A DNA stretch of 64,000 nucleotides from Xanthomarina gelatinilytica (GTDB lineage: Bacteria > Bacteroidota > Bacteroidia > Flavobacteriales > Flavobacteriaceae): the NCBI RefSeq assembly GCF_000348685.1, contig NZ_ANLA01000021.1:1-64000 (forward strand), written 5' to 3'. Made by a program: the position numbers and the translations under genes. Position 1 is the stretch's first letter, and every line of letters begins with the position of its first letter. The notes beneath the pieces are model-generated. The model made no database searches. It was not told the origin of the DNA and saw only the letters and a program-made list of their open reading frames with translations. This document shows, in pieces, positions 50,623 to 59,744 of this stretch.

Positions 50623-51258
50623 ATGGAACATTTCAGTCAGAAAGATTTTAGCAACATGTCTTATGTGCATCGAATCAATCTTATCAATAGTTGTTCAGGA
50701 TATAAATCTGCCAACTTAATTGGAACCAAATCCCAAAACGGAATTACAAACTTGGCAGTGTTTAGCTCGGTAACCCATTTAGGATCCGATCCTGCCATGT
50801 TGGGTTTCTTTTTAAGGCCAACCACAGTTGTTAGGGACACCTACAACAATATTAAGGAAACCTCTGTGTTCACCATCAATCACATTCATAAATCCATAAT
50901 TGAAAAAGCGCATCACACCTCTGCAAAGTATCCTTCTGGAATTTCAGAGTTTGAAGCCAGTGAGTTAGTACCCGAATATCTTAACCAGTGTCACGCACCT
51001 TTTGTTAAGGATGCGCCTGTTAAAATGGCTCTTGACTATGTGGAGGAATATCACATTAAAGCCAATAACACCATATTGATTGTTGGGAAAATTACAGATA
51101 TGTACATTAAAGAAGGCTTGTTACAAGCCGATGGTTTTTTGGATCTGTCCAAAGGACAAATTGCTGCCATTAATGGTCTGGACGCTTATGCCATACCTTC
51201 CAAAAAAACCAGATTGGCTTACCAAAGGCCAAAATCAAATTTAAACATATTATCATGA
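50623..51258 (+). CDS. flavin reductase family protein
   Basis: This 211-aa split-barrel FMN-binding protein has the segments NLIGTKSQNGITNLAVFSSVTHLGSDPAMLGFFLRP near residue 26 and TVVRDTYNNIKETSVFTINHI, typical of the HpaC/Flavin_Reduct family. It probably reduces or binds FMN/FAD and may supply reduced flavin to the photolyases or cryptochromes encoded next to it. Its stop overlaps the next start (ATGA). Confidence 0.88.
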   Translation: MEHFSQKDFSNMSYVHRINLINSCSGYKSANLIGTKSQNGITNLAVFSSVTHLGSDPAMLGFFLRPTTVVRDTYNNIKETSVFTINHIHKSIIEKAHHTSAKYPSGISEFEASELVPEYLNQCHAPFVKDAPVKMALDYVEEYHIKANNTILIVGKITDMYIKEGLLQADGFLDLSKGQIAAINGLDAYAIPSKKTRLAYQRPKSNLNILS

Positions 51259-52679
51259 AAATTCTCGTTACAGGAGCTACTGGATACATTGGCAAACGCC
51301 TTATCCCACTAATGGTTAATAGTGGTCATCAAGTAGTTTGTACTGTAAGGGATCAACTAAGGGCAGACAAAACCTACCAAGAAGAGGACTTAATTGAAGT
51401 TGTTGAAGCCGATTTTTTAAAACCCGAAACACTTCAAAACATTCCAAACGATATTGACGTGGCATATTACTTAATTCACTCCATGTCCAATTCCTCTAAA
51501 AAATTTGAATCCTTGGAAGCACGTTGTGCCATAAACTTCAAGACTTACCTTGAAACCACTCAGGTAAAACAGGTTATTTACCTAAGTGGTATTACCAACG
51601 AAAATAACTTGTCCAAACATTTAAAATCCCGAAAACATGTTGAAGACATCCTACAATCCTATGCTTATGCGCTAACGGTTTTTAAAGCAGGTATAATTGT
51701 GGGTTCCGGCAGCTCTTCCTTTGAAATTATTAGGGACTTGGTAGAAAAGTTACCATTTATGATCGCTCCCAAATGGCTACATACAAAAACACAACCGCTT
51801 TCTGTTCGTGATGTATTGGCGTTTTTACACAGAAGTGCAGGACGTGAGGATCTATACAACCAATCCTACGATGTGTTTGGACCGGAAATATTAACCTATA
51901 AGCAAATGCTATTACAATTTGCCGAGGTTAGGGGCTTAAAACGCTATATTTTAACCGTTCCGGTAATGACACCCAAACTATCTTCTTATTGGTTATATTT
52001 TGTAACCTCTACCTCTTACAAACTTGCCATTTCATTGGTGGATAGTATGGGAGTGCAAATCATTGGGAAACCTAGCAATATTAATGCTTTGTTAGAGGTT
52101 GAGCCAATAAGTTATAAACAAGCAGTAGCTTTGGCTTTTGAAAAAATTGAACAAAATAGCATAGTATCCAGTTGGAAAGATTCCATGGTTAGCAGTGGAA
52201 GACTTCCCAACAACCTCCACAAATACATCAATGTGCCTAAATTTGGTTGTTTTAAAGATTATAAAGAACGACAAGTTGTCGATACCCAAAAAACACTGGA
52301 TAAAATTTGGAGCATTGGTGGAATTAACGGTTGGTATTATGGCAACTATCTATGGAAAGTAAGAGGATACATCGATAAACTTTTTGGCGGTATTGGGTTA
52401 CGTCGTGGTAGAACCAGTCCTACAGATCTTGACGCTGGCGACGCTTTAGATTTTTGGCGCGTGATTTTTGCAGACAAAAAACAGCAAAAATTACTGCTCT
52501 ATGCCGAAATGAAACTTCCTGGTGAAGCTTGGCTGGAGTTTAAAATTGAAGATAACATACTAAAACAAACTGCCACCTTTAGACCTCGTGGTCTTTGGGG
52601 AAGATTGTACTGGTATAGCGTTTGGCCCTTTCATGGGTTTATTTTTAAAGGCATGATCAATGAGCTGGTAAATGTTTAA
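51255..52679 (+). CDS. NAD(P)-binding SDR-like protein with DUF2867 domain
   Basis: The protein is 474 aa. Residues 1 to about 290 are an atypical short-chain dehydrogenase with MKILVTGATGYIGKRLIPLM and the conserved YYLIHSMSNSSKKFE segment. Residues about 320-474 are a DUF2867/START-like ligand domain (VRGYIDKLFGGIGLRRGRTSP, DALDFWRVIFADKKQQKLLLYAEMK, WGRLYWYSVWPFHGFIF). This two-domain protein often accompanies photolyases in bacteria. The substrate is unknown, possibly a lipid, quinone or carotenoid. It overlaps the flavin reductase gene by 4 bp. Confidence 0.87.
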   Translation: MKILVTGATGYIGKRLIPLMVNSGHQVVCTVRDQLRADKTYQEEDLIEVVEADFLKPETLQNIPNDIDVAYYLIHSMSNSSKKFESLEARCAINFKTYLETTQVKQVIYLSGITNENNLSKHLKSRKHVEDILQSYAYALTVFKAGIIVGSGSSSFEIIRDLVEKLPFMIAPKWLHTKTQPLSVRDVLAFLHRSAGREDLYNQSYDVFGPEILTYKQMLLQFAEVRGLKRYILTVPVMTPKLSSYWLYFVTSTSYKLAISLVDSMGVQIIGKPSNINALLEVEPISYKQAVALAFEKIEQNSIVSSWKDSMVSSGRLPNNLHKYINVPKFGCFKDYKERQVVDTQKTLDKIWSIGGINGWYYGNYLWKVRGYIDKLFGGIGLRRGRTSPTDLDAGDALDFWRVIFADKKQQKLLLYAEMKLPGEAWLEFKIEDNILKQTATFRPRGLWGRLYWYSVWPFHGFIFKGMINELVNV

Positions 52680-52721
52680 AATTGGACTTTATTCTTTTCT
52701 GCAACAAACAACCAATGCCTA

Positions 52722-52868
52722 ATGCCTAAATCAACAAAAAAACAAAATCTACCAAAAAAAACTTGCAAAACCTGTGGTTTGCCCTTTAGCTGGCGAAAAA
52801 AATGGGAAAAGAACTGGGAACATCTAACATATTGTAGCGAAAAATGCAGACGAAACAAAACGAAATAG
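52722..52868 (+). CDS. DUF2256 zinc-ribbon-like protein
   Basis: This 48-aa protein has [18 protein letters not shown] and then [10 protein letters not shown], matching DUF2256: two C-x2/3-C knuckles (Cys 15, 18, 38, 42) around F-S-W-R-K-K-W. The family is almost always encoded beside cryptochrome/photolyase genes. It overlaps the DASH cryptochrome start by 25 bp in another frame. Its role is unknown, probably zinc binding and perhaps nucleic-acid contact. Confidence 0.88.
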   Translation: MPKSTKKQNLPKKTCKTCGLPFSWRKKWEKNWEHLTYCSEKCRRNKTK

Positions 52869-54154
52869 GCTTGGTTTGGTTTACCAACAATTTAAGGGTT
52901 AAAGACAATTATGTCTTGCAACAAGCCTTGCAAAATCACAGGTCTATTATAGGCTGCTATTGTTTTAATCCCAAACATTTTGAACATTCAGACTTTGGTT
53001 TTAAAAAAACAGAAAAATATAGGGCCCAATTTTTAATTGATACGGTTAGCAATTTAAAATCCAACCTAAAACCCTTAAACATAGAGTTGTTTGTTTTTAA
53101 TGAAACTCCAGAAACAGCAATTAAATACTTGGTGGAAAAGCATCATATCACCTCTGTATATCATCAAAAAGAATGGACCAGTGAAGAAGTACAGGAAATT
53201 AACAATGTCAAATTAGCGGTTCCCAAAACGGTAATATGGCATAGCTTCTACAATCAATTTCTATATCATCCTGAAGACATCAACATGTCTTATCCAGAAA
53301 TCCCAAAGATATTCACCAACTTTAGAAAAAAAGTGGAAAAGCATGGTTTTGTCAGACCCTTGGTCAAATGTGACCAGGCAACCAAAACGCTTCCTATTGA
53401 AAACCACACCACAATCCCAACGCTGAACGATTTAGGTTTTCATGACTTTAAACCGCATCCCAACACAGCTTTTCCATTTAAAGGAGGTGAAACTTCAGCC
53501 CTTAAAAGGCTGAACGATTATTTTTTCACCACCAAAAAGCTAAGCGTTTATAAAAAGACCAGAAATGGCTTGATTGGTAGCGATTTTAGTTCCAAATTTT
53601 CACCTTGGTTGGCCAATGGCAGCTTGTCTCCACGAACCATTTACTGGAATGTGAAACATTTTGAAAAAGAGCACCTTAAAAATCAATCGACTTATTGGCT
53701 TGTTTTTGAACTGATCTGGAGAGATTATTTTAAGTATATCTCATTAAAACACCACAACGATATTTTTAAAATTGGTGGCATCCTTCACAAAAATTATCTC
53801 TGGGAATCCAACGAGCAATGGGTTAAATCATGGATACATGGAGACACTCGATCGTCGTTTGTAAACGCCAACATGATAGAAATAAAAAAAACAGGATGGA
53901 TGAGCAATAGAGGACGACAAAATGTAGCCTCCTTTTTTGCAAAAGAACTCATGCTGGACTGGCGCATTGGTGCTGCTTATTTTGAAAGCATGCTCATAGA
54001 TTACGATGTGCATAGCAATTATGGCAATTGGATGTATGTTGCAGGTGTTGGCAACGATCCAAGAGACAGAACTTTTAATGTCGATTTACAAACAAAACGC
54101 TATGATCCCCAAAACAAATATCAATGCCTTTGGTTACAACAAACCTTATTTTAA
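52844..54154 (+). CDS. cry: DASH family cryptochrome/photolyase
   Basis: This 436-aa flavoprotein has an N-terminal antenna-binding alpha/beta domain ([21 protein letters not shown]). The FAD domain has [17 protein letters not shown] near residue 262, [16 protein letters not shown] near 288, [42 protein letters not shown] near 346, and [22 protein letters not shown] near 390. DASH members repair CPDs, mainly in single-stranded DNA, using FAD and a folate (MTHF) antenna. FolE in the same cluster could supply a pterin precursor. It abuts the next gene (TAAATG). Confidence 0.93.
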   Translation: MQTKQNEIGLVWFTNNLRVKDNYVLQQALQNHRSIIGCYCFNPKHFEHSDFGFKKTEKYRAQFLIDTVSNLKSNLKPLNIELFVFNETPETAIKYLVEKHHITSVYHQKEWTSEEVQEINNVKLAVPKTVIWHSFYNQFLYHPEDINMSYPEIPKIFTNFRKKVEKHGFVRPLVKCDQATKTLPIENHTTIPTLNDLGFHDFKPHPNTAFPFKGGETSALKRLNDYFFTTKKLSVYKKTRNGLIGSDFSSKFSPWLANGSLSPRTIYWNVKHFEKEHLKNQSTYWLVFELIWRDYFKYISLKHHNDIFKIGGILHKNYLWESNEQWVKSWIHGDTRSSFVNANMIEIKKTGWMSNRGRQNVASFFAKELMLDWRIGAAYFESMLIDYDVHSNYGNWMYVAGVGNDPRDRTFNVDLQTKRYDPQNKYQCLWLQQTLF

Positions 54155-55687
54155 ATGAAAACACTAAGACTTATTCTGGGCGATCAACTTAACATCAAAC
54201 ACTCATGGTTTAAAAACATCAATGAAAATGTTGTTTATTGTATGTTTGAAATGCGTCAAGAAACCAATTATACCACACATCACATTCAAAAAGTAATTGG
54301 TTTTTTTGCAGCCATGCGTCAATTTGCATCGCATTTAAAAACGCAAGGTCATGAGCTTGTGTATTTAAAAATCAACGATGAAAAAAACACGCAGTCCTTA
54401 ACCGATAATCTTTTACAATCCATACAAGAACACTACATCAAAAGTTTTGAATACATAGAACCAGACGAATACCGATTGGACAAACAACTTCGCACATTTT
54501 GCAAATCGCTGGACCTCTCTTCAAACGTTGTTTCTGCCGAACATTTTTATACCAATCGACAAGATGTAGCCAACTTTTTTGAAGGTAAAAAGCAATATCT
54601 CATGGAGAACTTCTATCGAGACATGAGAAAAAAACACGACATTCTTATGGTTGCCGGACAACCAGAAGGTGCCACATGGAATTTCGACAAAAGCAATAGA
54701 AACAAATGGAAAGGCGATGTAGATATCCCAACATACAAGTGGTTTAAAAATGATGTTTCGGAAGTTATTAAAGACCTACAAACGGCACGTATTAAAACCA
54801 TTGGGCGCTTGGACACCAAAACCTTTACTTATCCAATTACCAGAACACAAGCCCTGGAACAACTCAAATATTTTTGCGAAAAACTCCTAATTCATTTTGG
54901 AGATTACCAAGATGCCATGCATACAGACCAAGACTATCTGTTTCATTCCAGACTGTCCTTTGCCATGAACTTAAAGTTGATTTCTCCAAAAGATGTGGTA
55001 ACAACAGTACTTAATTACTACCAAAAACATGGAGACAACATTCACCTGTCTCAAGTAGAGGGTTTTATAAGACAAATAATAGGTTGGCGGGAATACATGA
55101 GAGGCATGTATTGGGCCTGTATGCCAGCTTATAAAACCAAAAACGAACTGGACAACCACAACCAACTTCCAGAATTCTTCTGGACTGGCAACACAAAAAT
55201 GAACTGCCTCAAACAGGCCATTAATAACTCATTGAATAACGGTTATGCGCACCACATCCAACGTTTAATGATAACCGGCAACTACCTGCTGCTAACACAA
55301 ACCCATCCAGATCAAGTGGACGAATGGTATTTAGGGATTTATGTCGATGCCATAGAATGGGTACAACTCACCAATACCAGAGGCATGAGCCAATATGCCG
55401 ATGGAGGGACAATAGCCACCAAGCCTTATATTTCTTCTGGCTCTTACATACATAAAATGAGCAACTATTGTGAGAGCTGCCATTACAACAAAAACAAAAA
55501 AACAGAAGATAATGCTTGTCCATTTAACAGTTTGTACTGGAATTTCCTGGATGAAAAACGATCCTATTTAAAAAATAATTTTAGAATGGGAATGATGTAC
55601 AACCTATTGGATAAAATGAACAAACAAGACCTTCAAAATATGAAGAAACGAGCGCAGCATATCATCAATCATCCCAATTTATATTAG
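54155..55687 (+). CDS. FeS-BCP type photolyase-related protein ((6-4) photolyase PhrB/CryB-like)
   Basis: The protein is 510 aa. The start MKTLRLILGDQLNIKHSWF is the DPRP domain hallmark of iron-sulfur bacterial cryptochromes and photolyases. Four cysteines suited to a [4Fe-4S] cluster are present: one in TKMNCLKQAI near 350, two in YCESCHYNKN near 438-441 and one in DNACPFNSLYWNF near 454. The FAD-domain motif GYAHHIQRLMITGNYLLLTQTHPDQV lies near 366. Homologues such as Agrobacterium PhrB repair (6-4) photoproducts, and Rhodobacter CryB has a regulatory role. The exact activity here is inferred. Confidence 0.92.
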   Translation: MKTLRLILGDQLNIKHSWFKNINENVVYCMFEMRQETNYTTHHIQKVIGFFAAMRQFASHLKTQGHELVYLKINDEKNTQSLTDNLLQSIQEHYIKSFEYIEPDEYRLDKQLRTFCKSLDLSSNVVSAEHFYTNRQDVANFFEGKKQYLMENFYRDMRKKHDILMVAGQPEGATWNFDKSNRNKWKGDVDIPTYKWFKNDVSEVIKDLQTARIKTIGRLDTKTFTYPITRTQALEQLKYFCEKLLIHFGDYQDAMHTDQDYLFHSRLSFAMNLKLISPKDVVTTVLNYYQKHGDNIHLSQVEGFIRQIIGWREYMRGMYWACMPAYKTKNELDNHNQLPEFFWTGNTKMNCLKQAINNSLNNGYAHHIQRLMITGNYLLLTQTHPDQVDEWYLGIYVDAIEWVQLTNTRGMSQYADGGTIATKPYISSGSYIHKMSNYCESCHYNKNKKTEDNACPFNSLYWNFLDEKRSYLKNNFRMGMMYNLLDKMNKQDLQNMKKRAQHIINHPNLY

Positions 55688-55724
55688 TAAATCCCTAAGC
55701 AACCTTACAGTCGAATGTTAATTT

Positions 55725-55777
55725 TGTATAATTTTTTCTTAAAAAAGTTAGACAAAAGAATTTTATGTGTATCTTTA
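55725..55777 (+). promoter_or_regulatory. second TetR-type operator and promoter in the photolyase cluster
   Basis: TGTATAA (55725-55731), 16 bases, then TTAGACA (55748-55754) is the same element as at 48596-48625 with one mismatch. -7-like TATCTTTA (55770-55777) follows 15 bp later and the ATG is at 55782. It would drive the operon through folE to the CPD photolyase. Confidence 0.65.
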
Positions 55778-55781
55778 AATC

Positions 55782-56207
55782 ATGATATTGAATACCACAT
55801 ACACAGAAAGAGACCAAGAAGAACGTATTGACAATTTGGTTGGAAAGAAGTTTGGGTTTATCGAAACCTTAAAACTTAAAGGCATTGGTTCCAAACGTAT
55901 GATTATCAACAAAGCCAGTTATAAAATTGAAAGTCTTCTAAACAAAAGCCAAGATATCAATTATGTCAACATAGAACTACGTCCTAAAGGAGTGTTGCTA
56001 AGAATACATGCAACTTTAAAAACCTACGCTTGGGTAATTCCATACTACCAACTGGTGGTATTTAAAAGTTTAAATACAAGCATTCATGCCCAAGGACAGT
56101 TTATACAATTTAAACAGGATAACAGACTTCGGGACAACAAGGGCTTTTTTCAGAAAATGATGGACCAAAGACTCTTATGCACAACCATGAATCATCCCAA
56201 ATTATGA
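55782..56207 (+). CDS. conserved hypothetical protein of the photolyase cluster
   Basis: This 141-aa cytoplasmic protein has no signal peptide. It is basic, with a central segment INYVNIELRPKGVLLRIHATLKTYAWVIPYYQLVVF that looks beta-rich. I do not recognise a named family. It begins the second operon of the cluster, directly behind the TetR-type operator, and overlaps the DUF2805 gene by 4 bp (ATGA). Confidence 0.7.
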   Translation: MILNTTYTERDQEERIDNLVGKKFGFIETLKLKGIGSKRMIINKASYKIESLLNKSQDINYVNIELRPKGVLLRIHATLKTYAWVIPYYQLVVFKSLNTSIHAQGQFIQFKQDNRLRDNKGFFQKMMDQRLLCTTMNHPKL

Positions 56208-56476
56208 ATTTTACAAACGCACAAATAGATAGAATTATTGAAATGGCTTGGGAAGACAGAACCCCTTTTGAAGCCATTAGCCATCAGTTCCAACTAAAGG
56301 AACAAGACATTATAAACCTGATGCGAAAAGAAATGAAAGCGAGCAGTTTTAAAATGTGGAGAAAACGGGTTCAGGGCAGAAAAACCAAGCATCTAAAATT
56401 GCGGGAATTTGAAAAAGGCCGTTTTAAAAGCTCCAGACAAAAACAAATTACACACAATCATATTTCCAAACGCTAA
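56204..56476 (+). CDS. DUF2805 / TIGR03643 family protein
   Basis: The protein is 90 aa from the ATG overlapping the previous stop. A start 9 codons earlier would overlap more deeply and is less likely. The family pattern is FTNAQIDRIIEMAWEDRTPF, AISHQFQLKEQDIINLMRKE, then KASSFKMWRKRVQGRKTKH. It looks like a small helix-turn-helix-type DNA-binding protein. The family is repeatedly found next to cryptochromes, consistent with a role in light- or UV-linked regulation, but none is proven. Confidence 0.85.
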   Translation: MNFTNAQIDRIIEMAWEDRTPFEAISHQFQLKEQDIINLMRKEMKASSFKMWRKRVQGRKTKHLKLREFEKGRFKSSRQKQITHNHISKR

Positions 56477-56507
56477 TTGTTGCTTTGCTTAAGTTGATAA
56501 ACAGCTT

Positions 56508-57221
56508 ATGACAGCACCTAAAAAAGACACTATGAAAACAAACACACTAAAACAAAAAACAAATCCCTTAAATGGCTTCAGTCATGAAGACATTGGCGAC
56601 GAACATTTATATACTGGCTTGAAAACCCCTTTAAGGGCAGACGCTTTTAAACTAAGCGATACTGAAAAAAAAGAACGCATAGCCATCCTTTTTGAAGAAA
56701 TAATGGACGTTATGGGACTGGACCTGACAGACGACTCGTTAAAAGGAACCCCAAAACGTGTCGCCAAAATGTATGTTGATGAAATATTCTCTGGCCTTAA
56801 CCCAAAAAACAAACCCAAGGTGGCCTTGTTCGACAACAAATACCAATACAACCAAATGCTGGTTGAAAAAAACATCACTTTTTATTCCAATTGCGAACAC
56901 CATTTTGTACCTATCATAGGCACGGCACATGTGGCTTACATTTCGTCTGGAACCGTAATTGGCTTGTCCAAACTAAACAGAATCGTGCAGTATTATGCCA
57001 AGAGACCACAGGTGCAGGAACGTTTAACCAATCAAATAGCCGAAGAATTAAAAGCCATCCTTAACACGTCAGATGTTGCCGTGATTATAGATGCCAAACA
57101 TTTATGTGTCTCTTCCAGAGGCATTCAAGACGATACCTCGGCCACTGTTACCACCTATTATGGCGGACAATTCAACACAGCACAAAAAATTTCAGAATTA
57201 CAGAACTATTTAAAACAATAA
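56508..57221 (+). CDS. folE: GTP cyclohydrolase I
   Basis: The protein is 237 aa from ATG 56508; an ATG at 56532 is an alternative. It converts GTP to 7,8-dihydroneopterin triphosphate, the first step of folate and pterin synthesis. Motifs are KGTPKRVAKMYVDEIFSG near residue 82, FYSNCEHHFVPIIGTAHVAYI near 124 (zinc Cys/His), GLSKLNRIVQYYAKRPQVQERLT and KHLCVSSRGIQDDTSATVTTYYGG (second zinc Cys). The first 40 residues are a non-conserved extension. In this cluster it probably supplies pterin/folate antenna chromophore for photolyases. Another folE copy may exist elsewhere. Confidence 0.93.
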   Translation: MTAPKKDTMKTNTLKQKTNPLNGFSHEDIGDEHLYTGLKTPLRADAFKLSDTEKKERIAILFEEIMDVMGLDLTDDSLKGTPKRVAKMYVDEIFSGLNPKNKPKVALFDNKYQYNQMLVEKNITFYSNCEHHFVPIIGTAHVAYISSGTVIGLSKLNRIVQYYAKRPQVQERLTNQIAEELKAILNTSDVAVIIDAKHLCVSSRGIQDDTSATVTTYYGGQFNTAQKISELQNYLKQ

Positions 57222-57225
57222 TATT

Positions 57226-57450
57226 ATGGAACTTATAGACAAAGCTTTGAAATTTGAGCAAACAAGTTTAAAATCCTTATCTACCAGCGATCGTATTAAA
57301 ATTTCTAGGGAAGCGAAAGCACTTATTTTAAGTTTAAATGAAGTGTACAAAAGAAAAAAAGACCAAAAGATCATGGATATCATGAAACGTCTTACAGCCA
57401 TGAAACGCAAAGTGGAAAAACGATTGAAAGGCAAACCTTTAATGGCTTAA
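57226..57450 (+). CDS. small helical protein, unknown
   Basis: This 74-aa, very basic, helix-forming protein (MELIDKALKFEQTSLKSL, VYKRKKDQKIMDIMKRLTAMKRKVEKRL) has no known domain. It lies 4 bp after folE and 3 bp before the SDR gene, so it is a true cistron of this operon. Nucleic-acid or protein contact is possible. Confidence 0.65.
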   Translation: MELIDKALKFEQTSLKSLSTSDRIKISREAKALILSLNEVYKRKKDQKIMDIMKRLTAMKRKVEKRLKGKPLMA

Positions 57451-57453
57451 CAC

Positions 57454-58137
57454 ATGAAAACATATATCGTTATTGGAGGGAGCAAAGGCATAGGCAATGC
57501 CATAATAAAAACATTGGTTCCCAATCATAAAATAATCAATCTCAGCCGAAATGAACCTGATTTTCAACATGAAAACCTCACACACCATACCTGTGATGTG
57601 CTGCAAGGCAGTTTTCCGGAAATAAAGCAGGCCGATGGCTTGGTTTACTGTCCTGGCAGCATCAATTTAAAGCCTTTTTCAAGCTTAAGTGAAGAAGATT
57701 TTAAAACCGATTTCGAAATCAATGTGCTGGGTGCCATAAAAGCCATTCAAGCATATTTGCCCATACTAAAACAAGGCAACAAGCCTTCCATTGTGCTATT
57801 CAGTACTGTGGCAGCAAGCTTGGGTATGCCTTTTCATGCCAGCATTGCCACGGCAAAATCTGGTGTTGAAGGCTTGGTAAAATCACTGGGAGCCGAATGG
57901 GCACCAAACATCCGAATCAACGCCATTGCTCCAACGATTACAGATACCTCTTTGGCTTCAAAATTGCTAAGAAACGAGAAAATGATAGAGAACATCACAG
58001 AACGCCATCCCCTAAAAAAATTCCTAAACCCAGAGGAAGTTGCAGACATGGCTGCCTTTTTACTTTCTGATAAAACAGCTTCTATTTCCGGACAAACCTT
58101 TGAAATGGACTGTGGTATCGTGAGCTTTAAAATATAA
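57454..58137 (+). CDS. short-chain dehydrogenase/reductase
   Basis: This 227-aa classical SDR has the cofactor motif IVIGGSKGIGNAII. The usual Tyr of the Y-x3-K catalytic pair is replaced: the segment SLGMPFHASIATAKSGVEGLVKSLGAEWAP has H-A-S-I-A-T-A-K in its place, so the catalytic Tyr is absent while Lys remains. RINAIAPTITDT and the C-terminal SGQTFEMDCGIVSF are conserved. The substrate is unknown. Short-chain reductases of this kind often sit in photolyase clusters and might reduce pterins. Confidence 0.87.
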   Translation: MKTYIVIGGSKGIGNAIIKTLVPNHKIINLSRNEPDFQHENLTHHTCDVLQGSFPEIKQADGLVYCPGSINLKPFSSLSEEDFKTDFEINVLGAIKAIQAYLPILKQGNKPSIVLFSTVAASLGMPFHASIATAKSGVEGLVKSLGAEWAPNIRINAIAPTITDTSLASKLLRNEKMIENITERHPLKKFLNPEEVADMAAFLLSDKTASISGQTFEMDCGIVSFKI

Positions 58138-58196
58138 ACAACTTAACTTTACTTACAAGAGCTTAAAAAAAGTACTAAATTTAAAAATAGAACCAC

Positions 58197-58367
58197 ATGT
58201 TTAAATTATTCAATAAAACTTCAAAAATGGATAAACTCCAAAAAAAATATGAAAAATTAATGAAGGAATGGCATGCCTTATCAAGTATCAACAGATCTGA
58301 AAGTGATAAAAAATATGCCGAAGCCGAAGCCGTTCAGAAACAAATGGAAGCGCTTCAAAAATTTTAA
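58197..58367 (+). CDS. Lacal_2735 family small protein
   Basis: This 56-aa protein (MFKLFNKTSKMDKLQKKYEK, then LMKEWHALSSINRSESDKKYAEAEAVQKQMEAL) is entirely helical and charged, a probable short coiled coil. It matches a family of tiny Bacteroidota proteins named after a Lacinutrix locus. It ends 2 bp before the photolyase ATG, so the two are co-translated. The function is unknown. Confidence 0.85.
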   Translation: MFKLFNKTSKMDKLQKKYEKLMKEWHALSSINRSESDKKYAEAEAVQKQMEALQKF

Positions 58368-58369
58368 GG

Positions 58370-59674
58370 ATGACATCACCTATCAACATATTCTGGTTTC
58401 GAAGGGATTTGAGATTGGATGACAATATTGGGTTTTACGAAGCCTTGAAAAGCAACCATCCCGTACTGCCCATATTTATTTTTGATTCAACTATTCTAAA
58501 CGACCTCCCCAAAGACGATGCGCGTGTCACTTTTATTTTTGAGACACTACAAAAAATGAGGGATACCTTACAAAAGGAACATCACAGCAGTATCGCGATG
58601 TATCATGGCAAGCCTTTGGATATTTTCAAGCAACTGATTGAAGAATACAACATCAAAACAGTGTTTACCAACCACGATTACGAACCCTACGCCAAAGCGC
58701 GCGATGCAGAAATAAAAGCACTCTTGTCTAAGCATGAAATTGCTTTCAGAACCTTTAAAGACCAAGTTATTTTTGAGAAAAATGAAGTGCTAAAGTCAAA
58801 TGGCGATCCGTATGTTGTCTTTACGCCCTATATGAAAACTTGGAAAGCACATTTTAAAAATCACGACTTGAAAATATATTACACCAATGAATATCTTGAT
58901 AATGTGGTGAAGCACTCCAGACTGCCAAACCTGGGTTTATCTGATATGGGCTTCACTGCATCCAATCAAAGAATCGTAGATTACAAAGTTACTCCTACCC
59001 TAATCCAAGAGTACGAAGACAAGCGTAATCTACCGGCAAAAGACGCTACCTCACGGTTAGGACCTCATCTTCGTTTTGGAACTGTAAGCATTAGAAAAAT
59101 GATGAAAAAAGCTGTAGCTGAGAAAAACGAAACCTTTTGGCAGGAGTTGATTTGGCGTGAATTTTTTATGCAAATCTTATGGCATTTCCCAAACACCAAA
59201 GACGAGGCCTTTAAAGCTAAATACGATAGGATAGAATGGCGCAATAATGAAGAGGAATTTAAAAAATGGTGCGAAGGCAATACAGGCTATCCCTTGGTAG
59301 ATGCTGGAATGCGTCAATTAAACGAAACTGGTTTCATGCACAATCGCGTTAGGATGTTGGTTGGTAGTTTTTTGTGCAAACACCTACTCATAGACTGGCG
59401 TTGGGGAGAAGCTTATTTTGCTGAAAAACTTCATGATTACGAGATGGCCAGCAACATTGGCAATTGGCAATGGGTTGCAGGTTCTGGTGTGGATGCAGCC
59501 CCTTACTTTAGAATATTCAATCCAACCACACAAATAGATAAGTTTGATAAAAACAAAGCTTATATTAAAAATTGGGTGAAAGAATATGGCACTGACAAGT
59601 ATCCCGAAAAAATGGTGGATCATAAAGAAGCCAGGGAACGCTGTTTAAAAGTGTATAAAGAAGCGCTTAAATAA
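58370..59674 (+). CDS. phrB: deoxyribodipyrimidine photolyase (class I CPD)
   Basis: This 434-aa flavoenzyme uses blue light to split cyclobutane pyrimidine dimers. The N-terminal antenna domain starts INIFWFRRDLRLDDNIGFYEAL. The FAD domain has TSRLGPHLRFGTVSIRKM near residue 225, FWQELIWREFFMQILWHFP near 259, GNTGYPLVDAGMRQLNETGFMHNRVRMLVGSFLCKHLLIDWRWGEAYF near 305-352 and NIGNWQWVAGSGVDAAPYFRIFNP near 363. All Trp-chain and FAD contacts seem present. It is the last gene of the cluster. Confidence 0.95.
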   Translation: MTSPINIFWFRRDLRLDDNIGFYEALKSNHPVLPIFIFDSTILNDLPKDDARVTFIFETLQKMRDTLQKEHHSSIAMYHGKPLDIFKQLIEEYNIKTVFTNHDYEPYAKARDAEIKALLSKHEIAFRTFKDQVIFEKNEVLKSNGDPYVVFTPYMKTWKAHFKNHDLKIYYTNEYLDNVVKHSRLPNLGLSDMGFTASNQRIVDYKVTPTLIQEYEDKRNLPAKDATSRLGPHLRFGTVSIRKMMKKAVAEKNETFWQELIWREFFMQILWHFPNTKDEAFKAKYDRIEWRNNEEEFKKWCEGNTGYPLVDAGMRQLNETGFMHNRVRMLVGSFLCKHLLIDWRWGEAYFAEKLHDYEMASNIGNWQWVAGSGVDAAPYFRIFNPTTQIDKFDKNKAYIKNWVKEYGTDKYPEKMVDHKEARERCLKVYKEALK

Positions 59675-59744
59675 CAACAAATTTCCTCGAGAATTCAAAC
59701 GTATAAATTTGTACCTTTCAATCGTCGTTTCAAAATAATTGGCT

